From Leptospira yanagawae serovar Saopaulo str. Sao Paulo = ATCC 700523 (GTDB lineage: Bacteria; Spirochaetota; Leptospiria; Leptospirales; Leptospiraceae), in assembly GCF_000332475.2 (NCBI RefSeq), contig NZ_AOGX02000015.1, forward strand, positions 930,001-994,000: a DNA stretch of 64,000 nt, in the 5' to 3' direction. The notes under the pieces are model-generated. The model was not told the origin of the DNA. It searched no databases and saw only the letters and a list, made by a program, of their open reading frames with translations. How positions within the stretch are numbered: position 1 is the first letter of the stretch; each line of letters opens with the position of its first letter. Position numbers and translations under genes: made by a program. Positions 35,034 to 44,110 of this stretch are shown in pieces.

Positions 35034-36479
35034 ATGAAGCCGATCCAAAAAATACTTATCGCCAATCGAGGCGAAATTGCCGTTAGAGTCATTCGCACAG
35101 CCAAAAGAATGGGGATAAAAACAGTTGCTGTTTATTCAGATCCTGATGCAAACAGTTTGTTTGTTCGCTCCGCAGATGAGGCTTATCCATTAGGTGGGAC
35201 TGATGCCCGTTCTTCTTATTTAAATGTGGATAAAGTGATCGAAGCATGCCTCACCACAGGAGCAGATGCAGTTCACCCAGGGTATGGATTTTTATCGGAA
35301 AACACAACATTTGCTAAAAAATTAGAACAAAATGGGATTCGGTTCATCGGCCCGAAACCACATTCGATAGAAGCTATGGGAGACAAAATCGGCTCACGCG
35401 TGTTAGTTGCAAAAAACGGTGTACCGGTAGTTCCGGGATACGAAGGGGAGTCCCAAGAAATGTCTGTTTTCAAAACAGAAGCGGCAAAAATAGGATACCC
35501 GATCATGGCCAAAGCAAGTGCTGGTGGTGGTGGGAAGGGCATGCGCCGTATCGATACTCCGGAGGAATTAGAAGCTGGGATATTATCGGCAAAACGGGAA
35601 GCGATGTCTTCTTTTGGTGATGACCGCATTTTATTAGAAAAGTACATTGTGAACCCAAGGCATGTTGAGTTTCAAATCTTCGGCGACACAAAAGGAAACA
35701 TCATCCATTTACATGAAAGGGACTGTTCCTTACAAAGAAGGCACCAAAAGGTTGTGGAAGAAACGCCAGCCCCAAATTTCCCATCCCAACTCAAATCCAA
35801 AATGGCAGAAGCAGCGATTCTCGCTGGCAAGTCTGTTCAATACGAAGGAGCTGGAACCGTTGAATTCATATTAGGTGAATCAGGTGAATTTTATTTTTTA
35901 GAGATGAACACTCGGTTACAAGTAGAACATCCCGTCACAGAAATGACAACTGGACTGGATTTAGTAGAATGGCAAATACGTGTTTGTCAAGGAGAGCCTC
36001 TACCTTCACTCGAAACACCAGCTCAAAAAGGACATGCACTAGAAGTCAGAATTTATGCAGAAGATCCCAAAGAAGGTTTTTTGCCATCCATAGGAAAAAT
36101 CCATCATTTGTCTTTTCCTACGCGTGAAGACTTACGGATTGACTCAGGAGTTGTCACGGGATCTGAAATCACCATGTATTATGATCCTATGATTGCCAAA
36201 CTCATTGTTTGGGGAGAAGATCGTTTAACGGCGATTCAGCGATTGATGGAATGTTTATCGGAGACCATTGTGTTCGGTCCCAAAACGAACTTACAATTTT
36301 TACAAAAATTGGTTTCCACCGATGAATTTGCGAAAGGACATGTTTCCACTCATTTCATTGCCGACAAAGAGTCCGAACTTTTAAAAGAAAACAACAAAGA
36401 AGAAATGAAATACGCATTGGCAGGACTTTTTTTCTCCCATGTGGAAGTGAAAAACCCTTGGAAGGCGAAGGTAAACTAA
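35034..36479 (+). CDS. accC: Biotin carboxylase subunit of an acyl-CoA carboxylase
   Basis: 481 aa from ATG 35034; the in-frame extension to 34920 has no conserved sequence and begins inside the divergent gene. The N-terminus is KILIANRGEIAVRVIRTAK. It has the ATP-grasp loop AKASAGGGGKGMR, HERDCSLQRRHQKVVEE, and EMNTRLQVEHPVTEMTTG (Arg and Glu active site). The enzyme carboxylates biotin with ATP and bicarbonate. The paired biotin-carrier gene is two bases downstream; no carboxyltransferase is in the window, so whether this serves acetyl-, propionyl- or methylcrotonyl-CoA is open. Confidence 0.93.
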   Translation: MKPIQKILIANRGEIAVRVIRTAKRMGIKTVAVYSDPDANSLFVRSADEAYPLGGTDARSSYLNVDKVIEACLTTGADAVHPGYGFLSENTTFAKKLEQNGIRFIGPKPHSIEAMGDKIGSRVLVAKNGVPVVPGYEGESQEMSVFKTEAAKIGYPIMAKASAGGGGKGMRRIDTPEELEAGILSAKREAMSSFGDDRILLEKYIVNPRHVEFQIFGDTKGNIIHLHERDCSLQRRHQKVVEETPAPNFPSQLKSKMAEAAILAGKSVQYEGAGTVEFILGESGEFYFLEMNTRLQVEHPVTEMTTGLDLVEWQIRVCQGEPLPSLETPAQKGHALEVRIYAEDPKEGFLPSIGKIHHLSFPTREDLRIDSGVVTGSEITMYYDPMIAKLIVWGEDRLTAIQRLMECLSETIVFGPKTNLQFLQKLVSTDEFAKGHVSTHFIADKESELLKENNKEEMKYALAGLFFSHVEVKNPWKAKVN

Positions 36480-36480
36480 A

Positions 36481-36990
36481 ATGGATTACAGATTCGAATC
36501 AAAACAAGCCCCTGTCTCCGTAAACGTAAGTGGAGATCGCATTCGTGTTCGTCTGGGCGGTGAAACCTTCCAAATCCAAACAGATGTTATCGTAGACGGA
36601 TTCAAACCAAACGAATCAAATTTATCCACCGTACAGATGAAAGACGGTTCTCTCCTGAAATTTATGAAAGTGAGAAACGAAGTATTTTTCCATTGGAATG
36701 GGGAGACTTGGAGTGCTAAACTTGCAGAACGATCATATGAACTTGCAGGCCAAACCTCTCCCGAAATCAAAAGCCCTATGCCAGGGAAAGTCGTACAAAT
36801 TTCTACGGCAGTCGGAAGCGAACACAGTATAGGGGAAACGTTGTTAATTTTGGAAGCAATGAAAATGGAAAATGCGATTAAGGCTCCATACCGATGCCGA
36901 GTGGAAGAGATTCGGAAACAATCGGGAGATTTGGTCCAACAAGATGAGGTCCTCCTCATTTTACACAGAATCGAAGCGGAAATAACATAA
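36481..36990 (+). CDS. Biotin carboxyl carrier protein of acyl-CoA carboxylase
   Basis: 169 aa. The C-terminal half is a biotinyl domain with the modification motif EAMKMEN (Lys128) and the preceding SPMPGKVVQI. The N-terminal half is a variable linker/beta region. It starts two bases after accC, so the two subunits are made together. The AccB-type Pro/Ala-rich linker is absent, and the layout fits the carrier part of propionyl/methylcrotonyl-type alpha subunits split from the carboxylase. Confidence 0.9.
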   Translation: MDYRFESKQAPVSVNVSGDRIRVRLGGETFQIQTDVIVDGFKPNESNLSTVQMKDGSLLKFMKVRNEVFFHWNGETWSAKLAERSYELAGQTSPEIKSPMPGKVVQISTAVGSEHSIGETLLILEAMKMENAIKAPYRCRVEEIRKQSGDLVQQDEVLLILHRIEAEIT

Positions 36991-37004
36991 ATTTCCGAAT
37001 CTAT

Positions 37005-37034
37005 TTGACATATTTTTCAAATTTCCCACCATAA
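37005..37034 (+). promoter_or_regulatory. Candidate promoter of the Omp85-like gene
   Basis: TTGACA at 37005-37010 in the 72-base gap after the biotin-carrier gene. An 18-base spacer leads to CCATAA (37029-37034), a weak -10 match. The start codon follows at 37063. Confidence 0.35.
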
Positions 37035-37062
37035 GGCAGTTTCTTTGGCGAATAGGTAGAGA

Positions 37063-38550
37063 ATGTACAATTCCATTTTAAGAAGTTTGATACTTCTGTT
37101 ATTTTTTTTCCTGGTATCGGGTCTGTCTGCTCAGGAAAGACAACCGCGAACCGACCTTCCGTTCGAAATCTCTGAAAAAAAGAGGTTAAGCGAACGAGAT
37201 TTCAAAAATAAAAAAGAGGGTGGTTACTTTACAGGGCTCCCTCTCATCAACTCTGATCCAAACGTAGGGATTGGCTTTGGGGCAAGGGTTTTGTATTTCT
37301 ATAATGGAAATCGAACTTCTCCTATGTTTGAATACACTCCGTATCGTGTCCGGGTATTTGCTCAGTATTTTAATACCACAAAACGGGCACCATACCACCA
37401 GTTGAGTTTGGATGCACCTTATATCTTTGACACCAAATGGCGATTACGTGCCGATTTAGTGTATGAAAGGAACCCAAATTCCTTGTATTTTGGTTTTGGA
37501 GAAGGAACCCTCCAACCTCTTTCCTATTTAGAAAGGAATGATCCCAATGGTCGAATCCGAAGGAATGCACCCTTCGCTGATTATGAAGATAACTTAAGTT
37601 ATAGAAGGCCAGGGGATGCTGGAGTTGGCGAAGCACCAGTTGTCAGTGATAACAAATACAATCGTTACGACATTGAAAACCCTAACTTTAGTACATCGGG
37701 GGAATATTCCTTTTTCGGAGGAACCCTCCGTGCAGTGACCGGGATTCGATTATCCAAACAAATCATTCGTACCTTTGATGGTAGATACAATAATGCCTAC
37801 TTAGGACCAGCGGATGGAATTTTAGGATTTTTGGATACGGACCGAACATTTGGAACTCCTCAAGGGGAAACCAAATTAACCCGAGATGACAAAGACGGAA
37901 AGATCCGAGGGATTAACGGAGGTTATACAAATACCATTCGAGCTGGTATTGTGTATGATACTCGTGATTTTGAGCCAGATCCTAACCGCGGTTTGTTTTT
38001 AGAATACACTCACGAACGTTCGACAAAAGCCATTGGTTCGACTTCCGAGTTCAACAAAAACCTTGTGTCAGGTCGTATTTTTATGAGCCCGGTCACTTGG
38101 TTTACAAACAAACCACCAGAGATTTTGGAGAAGTTTGTTCTCGCGGCTCGTGGAACCATGGTCCAAACAAACGGTGATGCTCCTTTCTACGAATACCGTA
38201 ACATGTGGGGAACGGAAGTGAACCAATCAGGTCTCGGTGGAAGGACAACCATTCGTGGTTACAAACAAGATCGATTTGTTGGCCAAACCATGGCGTATGC
38301 TAACTTTGAAATTCGTTGGAAGTTTGCCGAAGCTGAATTTTGGGGGCAACATTTTGACTTCCAATTGGTTCCCTTTTATGATGTAGGACGAGTTTGGGAT
38401 CGCACACAAGATGCAAACTTAAAAAACTACAAACACTCTAGGGGTATAGGATTACGGATTCCTTGGAACCAAGCAACTGTTATCTACTTTGATTACGCAG
38501 TATCAAAAGAAGATAGGCAATTATTTGTTAACTTTAACCATATATTCTAA
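37063..38550 (+). CDS. Omp85/surface-antigen family outer-membrane barrel without POTRA domains
   Basis: 495 aa with a signal peptide (SLILLLFFFLVSGLSAQE). The mature part is almost all beta strands. The Omp85 loop-6 motif is present near residue 400 as GGRTTIRGYKQDRF, followed by the strand FQLVPFYDVGRVWD and a terminal strand ending in Phe (FVNFNHIF). No POTRA repeats fit in the ~60 residues before the barrel, so it is a single-barrel member like those linked to patatins or TamA-like proteins. The next gene, a lipoprotein, starts 17 bases later and may be its partner. Confidence 0.85.
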   Translation: MYNSILRSLILLLFFFLVSGLSAQERQPRTDLPFEISEKKRLSERDFKNKKEGGYFTGLPLINSDPNVGIGFGARVLYFYNGNRTSPMFEYTPYRVRVFAQYFNTTKRAPYHQLSLDAPYIFDTKWRLRADLVYERNPNSLYFGFGEGTLQPLSYLERNDPNGRIRRNAPFADYEDNLSYRRPGDAGVGEAPVVSDNKYNRYDIENPNFSTSGEYSFFGGTLRAVTGIRLSKQIIRTFDGRYNNAYLGPADGILGFLDTDRTFGTPQGETKLTRDDKDGKIRGINGGYTNTIRAGIVYDTRDFEPDPNRGLFLEYTHERSTKAIGSTSEFNKNLVSGRIFMSPVTWFTNKPPEILEKFVLAARGTMVQTNGDAPFYEYRNMWGTEVNQSGLGGRTTIRGYKQDRFVGQTMAYANFEIRWKFAEAEFWGQHFDFQLVPFYDVGRVWDRTQDANLKNYKHSRGIGLRIPWNQATVIYFDYAVSKEDRQLFVNFNHIF

Positions 38551-38567
38551 AGGAGAGCCATAAGATT

Positions 38568-39251
38568 ATGAAAATACTTCATTCCTGTTTTGCTCTTTTG
38601 GCCTTATCTTTTTTCATCAATTGTGAAATGAAACCCGTAGAGGATGTCTACGGTTTAAGCCCAGAAGAAACCAACCAACTGATTGCAGGCCTCATTGCAA
38701 ACCAAAGTTTACGTGACAATGGCAATGGAACCATATCAGACCCAGTTGCTAATTTAGTTTGGCAAAAATGTACCCATGGACAAGTTTTCCGCGCAGGATT
38801 TAACGATTGTTTGGGGGCACCTCAAGGTTCTCTTTTCAATCCAAATGACGTAAATCGTGCAGGTGCTATCCAAGTTGCGTTTTGTGATTCGAAAACACAT
38901 GCATGTAACTCGATTTCGTACCCACAGGTGATCCAGGGCACGTCTTCGATTTCCATCGCTGGATCGAGTGAGTTGTTTGCAGCTTGCCAAAATAGCAATT
39001 TTTTAGGTGCAACATGGCGTGTCCCAACTCCGCTTGAATACCAACGATTGGTCATTCCGGGTCGTGCGGCCACCTTACAGTATTTCCCATCTACCCAAGA
39101 AGAGGACTACTGGACTGCTTGGTCCAACCAAGATGATTTACCAGGGGAGACGGCTTTTGCGATTTCCTTTGACCGCCAATCCTACGGAGTCGAGCGCTCC
39201 GTTGTCAAAACACAAAGGAATTATGTCCGTTGTGTGAGACAAGGCCCATAG
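38568..39251 (+). CDS. DUF1566 (Lcl C-terminal-type) lipoprotein
   Basis: 227 aa. The signal sequence ends with FFINC, a plausible spirochaete lipobox. The domain has the DUF1566 pattern: RDNGNGTISDPVANLVWQKC, ATWRVPTPLEYQRLV, EEDYWTAWSNQ and the terminal NYVRCVR. These proteins are surface or periplasmic beta domains with a C-type-lectin-like core and are frequent in Leptospira. Paired Cys suggest disulfides. It follows the Omp85-like gene with a 17-base gap (AGGAG before the start) and ends at a strong terminator. Confidence 0.82.
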   Translation: MKILHSCFALLALSFFINCEMKPVEDVYGLSPEETNQLIAGLIANQSLRDNGNGTISDPVANLVWQKCTHGQVFRAGFNDCLGAPQGSLFNPNDVNRAGAIQVAFCDSKTHACNSISYPQVIQGTSSISIAGSSELFAACQNSNFLGATWRVPTPLEYQRLVIPGRAATLQYFPSTQEEDYWTAWSNQDDLPGETAFAISFDRQSYGVERSVVKTQRNYVRCVRQGP

Positions 39252-39274
39252 ACTAAAAACAAACATTTTTCCCT

Positions 39275-39303
39275 CTCTCCCGATTCCAACGGGAGAGTTT
39301 TTC
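39275..39303 (+). terminator. Rho-independent terminator
   Basis: CTCTCCCG (39275-39282) and CGGGAGAG (39290-39297) form a perfect 8-bp stem with a seven-base loop and a TTTTT run. It closes the Omp85/DUF1566 operon. Confidence 0.9.
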
Positions 39304-39377
39304 CTTTTCAAAAATCCAATTTCGTACTAATCTTTTCTTAAGACAAACCGAAGTACCCATTAGGTGGTGAGGTTTCC

Positions 39378-40097
39378 ATGAGAATTGACGAGTCCACATT
39401 CAGTCGCATGAATGTCGATCTGCAAAAAGATCGAAGGGTGAACTATGTCGGTCATGGAAGATTAGAAAGTGCCCCCGAATCTTTATCAGCCCTCCATGTG
39501 ATCTCACATGAACTTGGACACGCGCAAGAATTCAAAAACGAAGCATATCTCAAAGGACGAGAAGTCCAATCCGTCCATGTAAAAATTAACTACGAATTAC
39601 GAGATGGTCGTATGGTTTCGGTGAGTGGGGAAACGGAAGCCGTTACCAGACCAAAATCGAAATCGGCCGAGGACCCAAGTTTAAGACCCTATTCAGACGG
39701 TAAGTCCATTCAAGACCTTTTCCAACAGAAAGAAGAAGATAAAAAAGAAACAAAAGATTCTTCTTTCGAAAAATCAGAACGGAACAACCCAAAAGAAATT
39801 CAGAAACGAAGTTACGAAAAAAACTTAGAAACCAAAATCAAGGAATTAGAAACTCGATTGGAATCCGAAAAAAGTAAAAAGTCTTCCGATGTTGCATCAA
39901 CAGAACGTCAGAAGGAATTAGAGTCTGAGAAAAAAAGATTGGAAGAAGAAGTGCGGTTACTTCGCATCAAAGAACAATTAAAAGAAACTTTTGCCTTACT
40001 CACCGATTTTCGAAAAATGATGTCTTCCAATTTATTTGGAATGATCAACTACCAAGTGGATTCGCGTTACGGTTCTACATTGGATACTTTTGTTTGA
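39378..40097 (+). CDS. HELGH putative metalloprotease catalytic-motif protein with long coiled coil (SprA-like)
   Basis: 239 aa. The N-terminal third has ALHVISHELGHAQEF: His44-Glu45-x2-His48 is a zinc HExxH motif. A charged region and a long coiled coil (about 140-215) follow. It resembles the SprA-related family of putative metalloproteases, which is short on characterised members. There is no signal peptide, so it is likely cytoplasmic. The third zinc ligand is not obvious. Its 3' end overlaps the convergent engB by 31 bases. Confidence 0.65.
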   Translation: MRIDESTFSRMNVDLQKDRRVNYVGHGRLESAPESLSALHVISHELGHAQEFKNEAYLKGREVQSVHVKINYELRDGRMVSVSGETEAVTRPKSKSAEDPSLRPYSDGKSIQDLFQQKEEDKKETKDSSFEKSERNNPKEIQKRSYEKNLETKIKELETRLESEKSKKSSDVASTERQKELESEKKRLEEEVRLLRIKEQLKETFALLTDFRKMMSSNLFGMINYQVDSRYGSTLDTFV

Positions 40098-40708
40098 ACT
40101 CCCAGTGTCTCTAAAATAAATTCTTTTAATTCTCCCACACCCCTTCCAGTTGTTGCTGAAAGATAAAAGACTCTGAATGGAACTCCAATTTCATTCATGG
40201 CTCCCTCCATTTCTGTTCGCACTTTGTGTAACTCACTTTGATTGAGTTTGTCAATTTTCGTTCGAATTACAACAGGTTTGATTTTTTTTTCCATTGCCAC
40301 TTCGATGGTGGACAATTCTTCCTCAGGAAAATCCCTTTGAGAATCACATAATATAAATAGTATTTTGAGTTGTTTCCAAGAGTTGAGAAATCCTTCCAAT
40401 AGTTTCATCATTTCTTTATGTTCTTTATGAGATGCTTTTGAATAACCAAACCCAGGTAAGTCGATGAGGTTAAAACCAACTTTCGTTTTAAAGATATTGA
40501 TCAGTTTTGTTTTGCCTGGAGTTCTGGAAACCTTTGCAAGACCTCTGTGGTTGGATAATGCATTGAGTAAACTTGATTTTCCAGAGTTGGACCTTCCCAT
40601 AAATGCAATCGAAGGTACAGAATCCAATTCTTCTTTTTCTTCTAACTTAGCTATGGAAGTGAAGAATTTGGTTTCTGGAAATGGAATTTCTTTTGAATAT
40701 TTATGCAT
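40067..40708 (-). CDS. engB: Ribosome biogenesis GTPase YsxC/EngB
   Basis: 213 aa, normal for EngB. G1 is GRSNSGKS (38-45), followed by the G3 region LIDLPGFGYSKAS and G4 TKIDK. It is a TRAFAC-class GTPase needed for 50S assembly. It is the last gene of the minus-strand row after tilS, with a five-base gap. The 3' end overlaps the convergent HELGH gene. Confidence 0.95.
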   Translation of the reverse strand: MHKYSKEIPFPETKFFTSIAKLEEKEELDSVPSIAFMGRSNSGKSSLLNALSNHRGLAKVSRTPGKTKLINIFKTKVGFNLIDLPGFGYSKASHKEHKEMMKLLEGFLNSWKQLKILFILCDSQRDFPEEELSTIEVAMEKKIKPVVIRTKIDKLNQSELHKVRTEMEGAMNEIGVPFRVFYLSATTGRGVGELKEFILETLGVQTKVSNVEP

Positions 40709-40713
40709 CTAGA

Positions 40714-42014
40714 TCATCTTTCCAAATAGATTCGTTTCGGATAATTCTTTTCGTTTTTGAAAAAGAGAGAAAATAAAATTTGGATGGGTTCGTTTTCAAA
40801 ATACAGGATAGGAATGAATGTTCTTAGAAAAAAGGGAATTCCGTTTTCCCTCATACACTCGGAAATTTCCTTATTTCCTGAACGGATTTGGATTTTCTGC
40901 CCATGGTGCCACGAACCTAGGTGATACTTTGCATCTGGGTCATTCAGTTTAAAACGATTCTGGTTCCATTCAATGACTAAGTGGTTTCCATCGCGGTAAG
41001 AAACTGCTTTTTTGAAAGCCGGTGATTTTTTATCAATGATAAATAGATCACCAAACTTCGATTTGTATAAGTAACAGTTTTTATTTTCTAAAAATGCCCT
41101 TTCACCTTCGGATTGTAAATGGAAATTTTCAAATCCTGATCGATAAAGAGGATACATTCCTAAGAGTTTGAGGTAAAAATCGATCAGTTCTTTTTTTGCT
41201 GATAAACTGAGACTTACCCAAGTTTCGTGTGGAATTCGAAATAGATGGGGATGGTGTTGTGATATGTTTTTATTTTGTCCTTCAAATTGTAGATTGAGTT
41301 GGGACTTGTCATGGAAATTCCAATAGGTTTTATAAAAGTTCCACTTTTCTCTTTCTAAAATGGGAAGTAAATCCATACGGATTCTATTTCTTTTGTAAAT
41401 GGGATCGGCATTGGATTCATCTTCAAAGATGCACATATGTGTTTCTACAAACTGATACAATTCTTTGAGTTCGGAATCTTCCAAAAATACTAACGGTAAA
41501 AAACGTTCCCCATCAAAAGGAGGAAGTGTATAAAAGGATTTTTTCCCGCCACCACGTGTTAGGTGTAAAAAAATTGATTCAGTATAATCTTTACAATGGT
41601 GTCCAGTGAGGATGATGGATGGGTATCTTTGGCTGATTTTTTTTAATTGGTGGTAACGAACGAGTCTACCAGTCTCTTCAAGACCTCGTCTTAATTTGAG
41701 AGAAAGTTTTGGGATTTTTTTTTTACAAAATGAAGTGGGAATCCAAAGCTTTTAACATAACTCTCCATTTCAGATTCTTGTTTTGTGATTTCACGGATTC
41801 CATGAGAGAGATAAAAAAGACGTGGTGTTTCAATATTGTATTTCTGTTTTATATAATGTAAAAATAAAACGAGGATACTCGAGTCCTTCCCACCTGAATA
41901 CGACAAAAGAAAGTTGGTTTTATTCTCTCTCCAAAGCATTGGCAGTTGGTTTCCCATACGATGGAGCATGGATTCAAAATGTTTGGAAATCGAAGTGGGG
42001 ATTTCAGGAATCAT
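40714..42014 (-). pseudogene. tilS: tRNA(Ile)-lysidine synthase TilS, interrupted by one base in an A10 tract
   Basis: The N-terminal ORF (41691-42014) has the PP-loop SGGKDS (40-45). After the A10 tract it leaves the frame and stops. With one added A the frame continues through TGHHCKDYTESIFLHLTRGGG, the usual TilS active-site helix, and on to the end at 40714. The restored protein is about 433 aa with a C-terminal TilS domain. TilS modifies C34 of tRNA-Ile(CAU) to lysidine and is normally essential. The gene overlaps the upstream phosphatase by four bases. Either slippage rescues it or the tract length is a sequence error. Confidence 0.85.
41715..41724 (-). other. A10 tract (T10 on plus strand): frameshift point in tilS
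   Basis: On the coding strand GTAAAAAAAAAATCC has ten A. The N-terminal frame reads GTA AAA AAA AAA TCC and stops at 41693-41691. Eleven A would give AAA AAA ATC CCA and continue into the conserved TilS C-terminal region. Tracts of nine or more A are known sites of RNA polymerase slippage. Confidence 0.85.
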
Positions 42015-43939
42015 ATCTTTCTCACTGCCACCATTGTGATATCATCGTGTTGTTCCTTTTCTTTGACAAATTCTTTTAAATCCAAATAAATTTTCTCCAA
42101 AATCTTTTTTGGTTCTAATTGGATGTTCGTTAGAAAACTTTTTTCTAAGTTTTCCTCACCAAATTGAGTTTCTTTTGCGTTTAATGCCTCAGTAACCCCA
42201 TCTGTAAACAGTAAAATGGTATCTCCCGCACCAAATCGTAATTTTGATTCATTTCTAAAATGAGAGATGTCTGGGCTTATGCCCAAAATCACGCCACCAG
42301 TTTCGATTGATCGTAAAACTTTCGAACTTTCCTGGTAATGATAAAAACTACCATGGCCTGCCCCTGAGACTTCTACTTCACCTGAGATAAGATTCCATCG
42401 AATGAGGATCATACTCATAAATCTAGGTGTGATTGCTTCTTTATAACTGCTGTATAAGTAATTATTAATATCGTTTAAAATTTCCCAAGGTGAATCTTTG
42501 ACACGAACCAATGAATGTAGAATGGTACGAACCGTTGCCATCACAAGCCCAGCTGCCACTCCCTTTCCACTTACATCTCCTATACAAACAAACAATTCAT
42601 TTCTATTAGGTGATAGGATAAAATCATAATAGTCACCTCCGATCCCACGTGCAGGTACCATAAGACCGCCAAATGAAAACCCCTCGGCTTCAGGCGTTTT
42701 TCGTGGTAATAAATTACTTTGAATTTCCTTTGCAATTTCGATTTCTTTTTCCAATCGTTCTTTAATGGAAAGGTTTTGGTACAAACTTGAGTTTTCCATT
42801 GTAATTCTTGCAAGAGAAACAAATGCATTTAATGCTTCGATTTCTTCATGTGGAAAACGAGATTCCTGTTTAGATAAAATAAAAATACATATCGTTTGGT
42901 TTTCCAATTGGACAGGTACAATTATTGATTCTTTGCCCGTAATTCCAATATTTTTCAGAACTAAGTTTTCTGAAGGGTTAACTGTTGTAATTTCTCGACC
43001 CATTGCCAATGGAATGATTTCTTCAGTTTCAACAGAATCTGTTTGTGTTTTGAGTTCATAATTATCGATATCGCGGTATACTTTGAATACTTTGGCTTTA
43101 GATGTGTTCGGTGGAATTTCAACTAAACATGAAATTGATAAATCTACGATACCAGACAAGGTTAATAGGATCATCCTTATCATCTCATTGTGGTTATTGA
43201 GATAAAGTTGGCTTAAAGTAAGCGCTGCAGTGTGCAAACTTTTAAAATGTTTTGATTGATTTTTTGATTTAAAAAACAATAAAGAGTTACGTAATGATAC
43301 AGCAAATTGACCGACAACAATTTTTAAAATTTCTTCGTCTTCAATATAATCAAAACTATTTTCATCATCATAATCTATGGTAATCATACCAACGGCGATG
43401 CCAGCATATAAAATTGGTAATACTAACTGTGATTTGGTGCCCGTAAGTTTTGAATAAAAAGAGTAAAATGGATGTGATTGGTCGCTGAATTTATAAAAAC
43501 AAGGTTCTCTTTTTGCCATCGCTTCAATTAAAATTCCATAACTCAAATCGTAATCCAACGTGATTCGTTTGATGGCTCGTTCTAAGTGTTTTTGTTTAGA
43601 GTAATAATTTGCTAGTTTAATCTCACCTAACTCAAGATTGATAATGAAAATCGCAATTTTATCTCGTTTGAGTCGATCGGAGATGAGTTCGCTGAATCGA
43701 AACATCAAATCTTCGAGACCAAGGCTTGAATTAAATAAAGATAGGTTTTCTAAGAGGAATTCTGTTTTTTCGACGGAGTTGAGAACGTTTTTCCCCACTC
43801 GTGGGATTTTGCGTTTTTCTAAGATCCATTCTCTTTGGCAGGTCTGGCAAAAAAAACGACCTTGTTTTGTCATCCCACTGGGAACCCGAGGTTCGGCGCA
43901 GAGCAAACAAATCCGTTCAAATTCAGTTTCCTCATTCAT
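42011..43939 (-). CDS. GAF-containing SpoIIE-type phosphatase with N-terminal zinc finger
   Basis: 642 aa from ATG 43937-43939; a TTG at 43999 would extend it by 20 residues. The N-terminus has two Cys pairs (CLLC and CQTC) like a zinc ribbon. GAF-type sensor regions follow (about 60-225 and 240-390), then a coiled linker, then the PP2C-SIG domain with GGDYYDF, CIGDVSGKG, LLFTDGVTEA and HDDITMVA. It should dephosphorylate an anti-anti-sigma-like partner in response to a small ligand. The four-base overlap with tilS links its translation to tRNA modification. Confidence 0.87.
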   Translation of the reverse strand: MNEETEFERICLLCAEPRVPSGMTKQGRFFCQTCQREWILEKRKIPRVGKNVLNSVEKTEFLLENLSLFNSSLGLEDLMFRFSELISDRLKRDKIAIFIINLELGEIKLANYYSKQKHLERAIKRITLDYDLSYGILIEAMAKREPCFYKFSDQSHPFYSFYSKLTGTKSQLVLPILYAGIAVGMITIDYDDENSFDYIEDEEILKIVVGQFAVSLRNSLLFFKSKNQSKHFKSLHTAALTLSQLYLNNHNEMIRMILLTLSGIVDLSISCLVEIPPNTSKAKVFKVYRDIDNYELKTQTDSVETEEIIPLAMGREITTVNPSENLVLKNIGITGKESIIVPVQLENQTICIFILSKQESRFPHEEIEALNAFVSLARITMENSSLYQNLSIKERLEKEIEIAKEIQSNLLPRKTPEAEGFSFGGLMVPARGIGGDYYDFILSPNRNELFVCIGDVSGKGVAAGLVMATVRTILHSLVRVKDSPWEILNDINNYLYSSYKEAITPRFMSMILIRWNLISGEVEVSGAGHGSFYHYQESSKVLRSIETGGVILGISPDISHFRNESKLRFGAGDTILLFTDGVTEALNAKETQFGEENLEKSFLTNIQLEPKKILEKIYLDLKEFVKEKEQHDDITMVAVRKI

Positions 43940-44025
43940 CCCAAGCCAGGGTATCCGATTTCTTTTTTGGTATGCTACAAGAATTTCGTTCCTAACCAAG
44001 AAACCTGGTACGATTCATGCTTAAT

Positions 44026-44110
44026 CTATAAGCAAATGTTGTTTTTTCTGCTGAAACTGAAAGGAAGGCGAGTGAAATGATGAAAAATTCATTTATTTGT
44101 TTGCTTATAG
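44026..44110. promoter_or_regulatory. 11-bp inverted repeat upstream of the sigma-54 activator
   Basis: CTATAAGCAAA (44026-44036) and TTTGCTTATAG (44100-44110) are exact inverted copies 63 bases apart in the divergent gap. They flank or overlap the start of the 37-residue ORF. This could be a DNA-looping operator or a long-range RNA stem that hides the ribosome site of the small ORF. Confidence 0.5.

Noticed and set aside
36486..36959. 157-residue antisense frame over the biotin-carrier gene
   Set aside because: The biotinylation motif EAMKMEN on the plus strand fixes the true frame.
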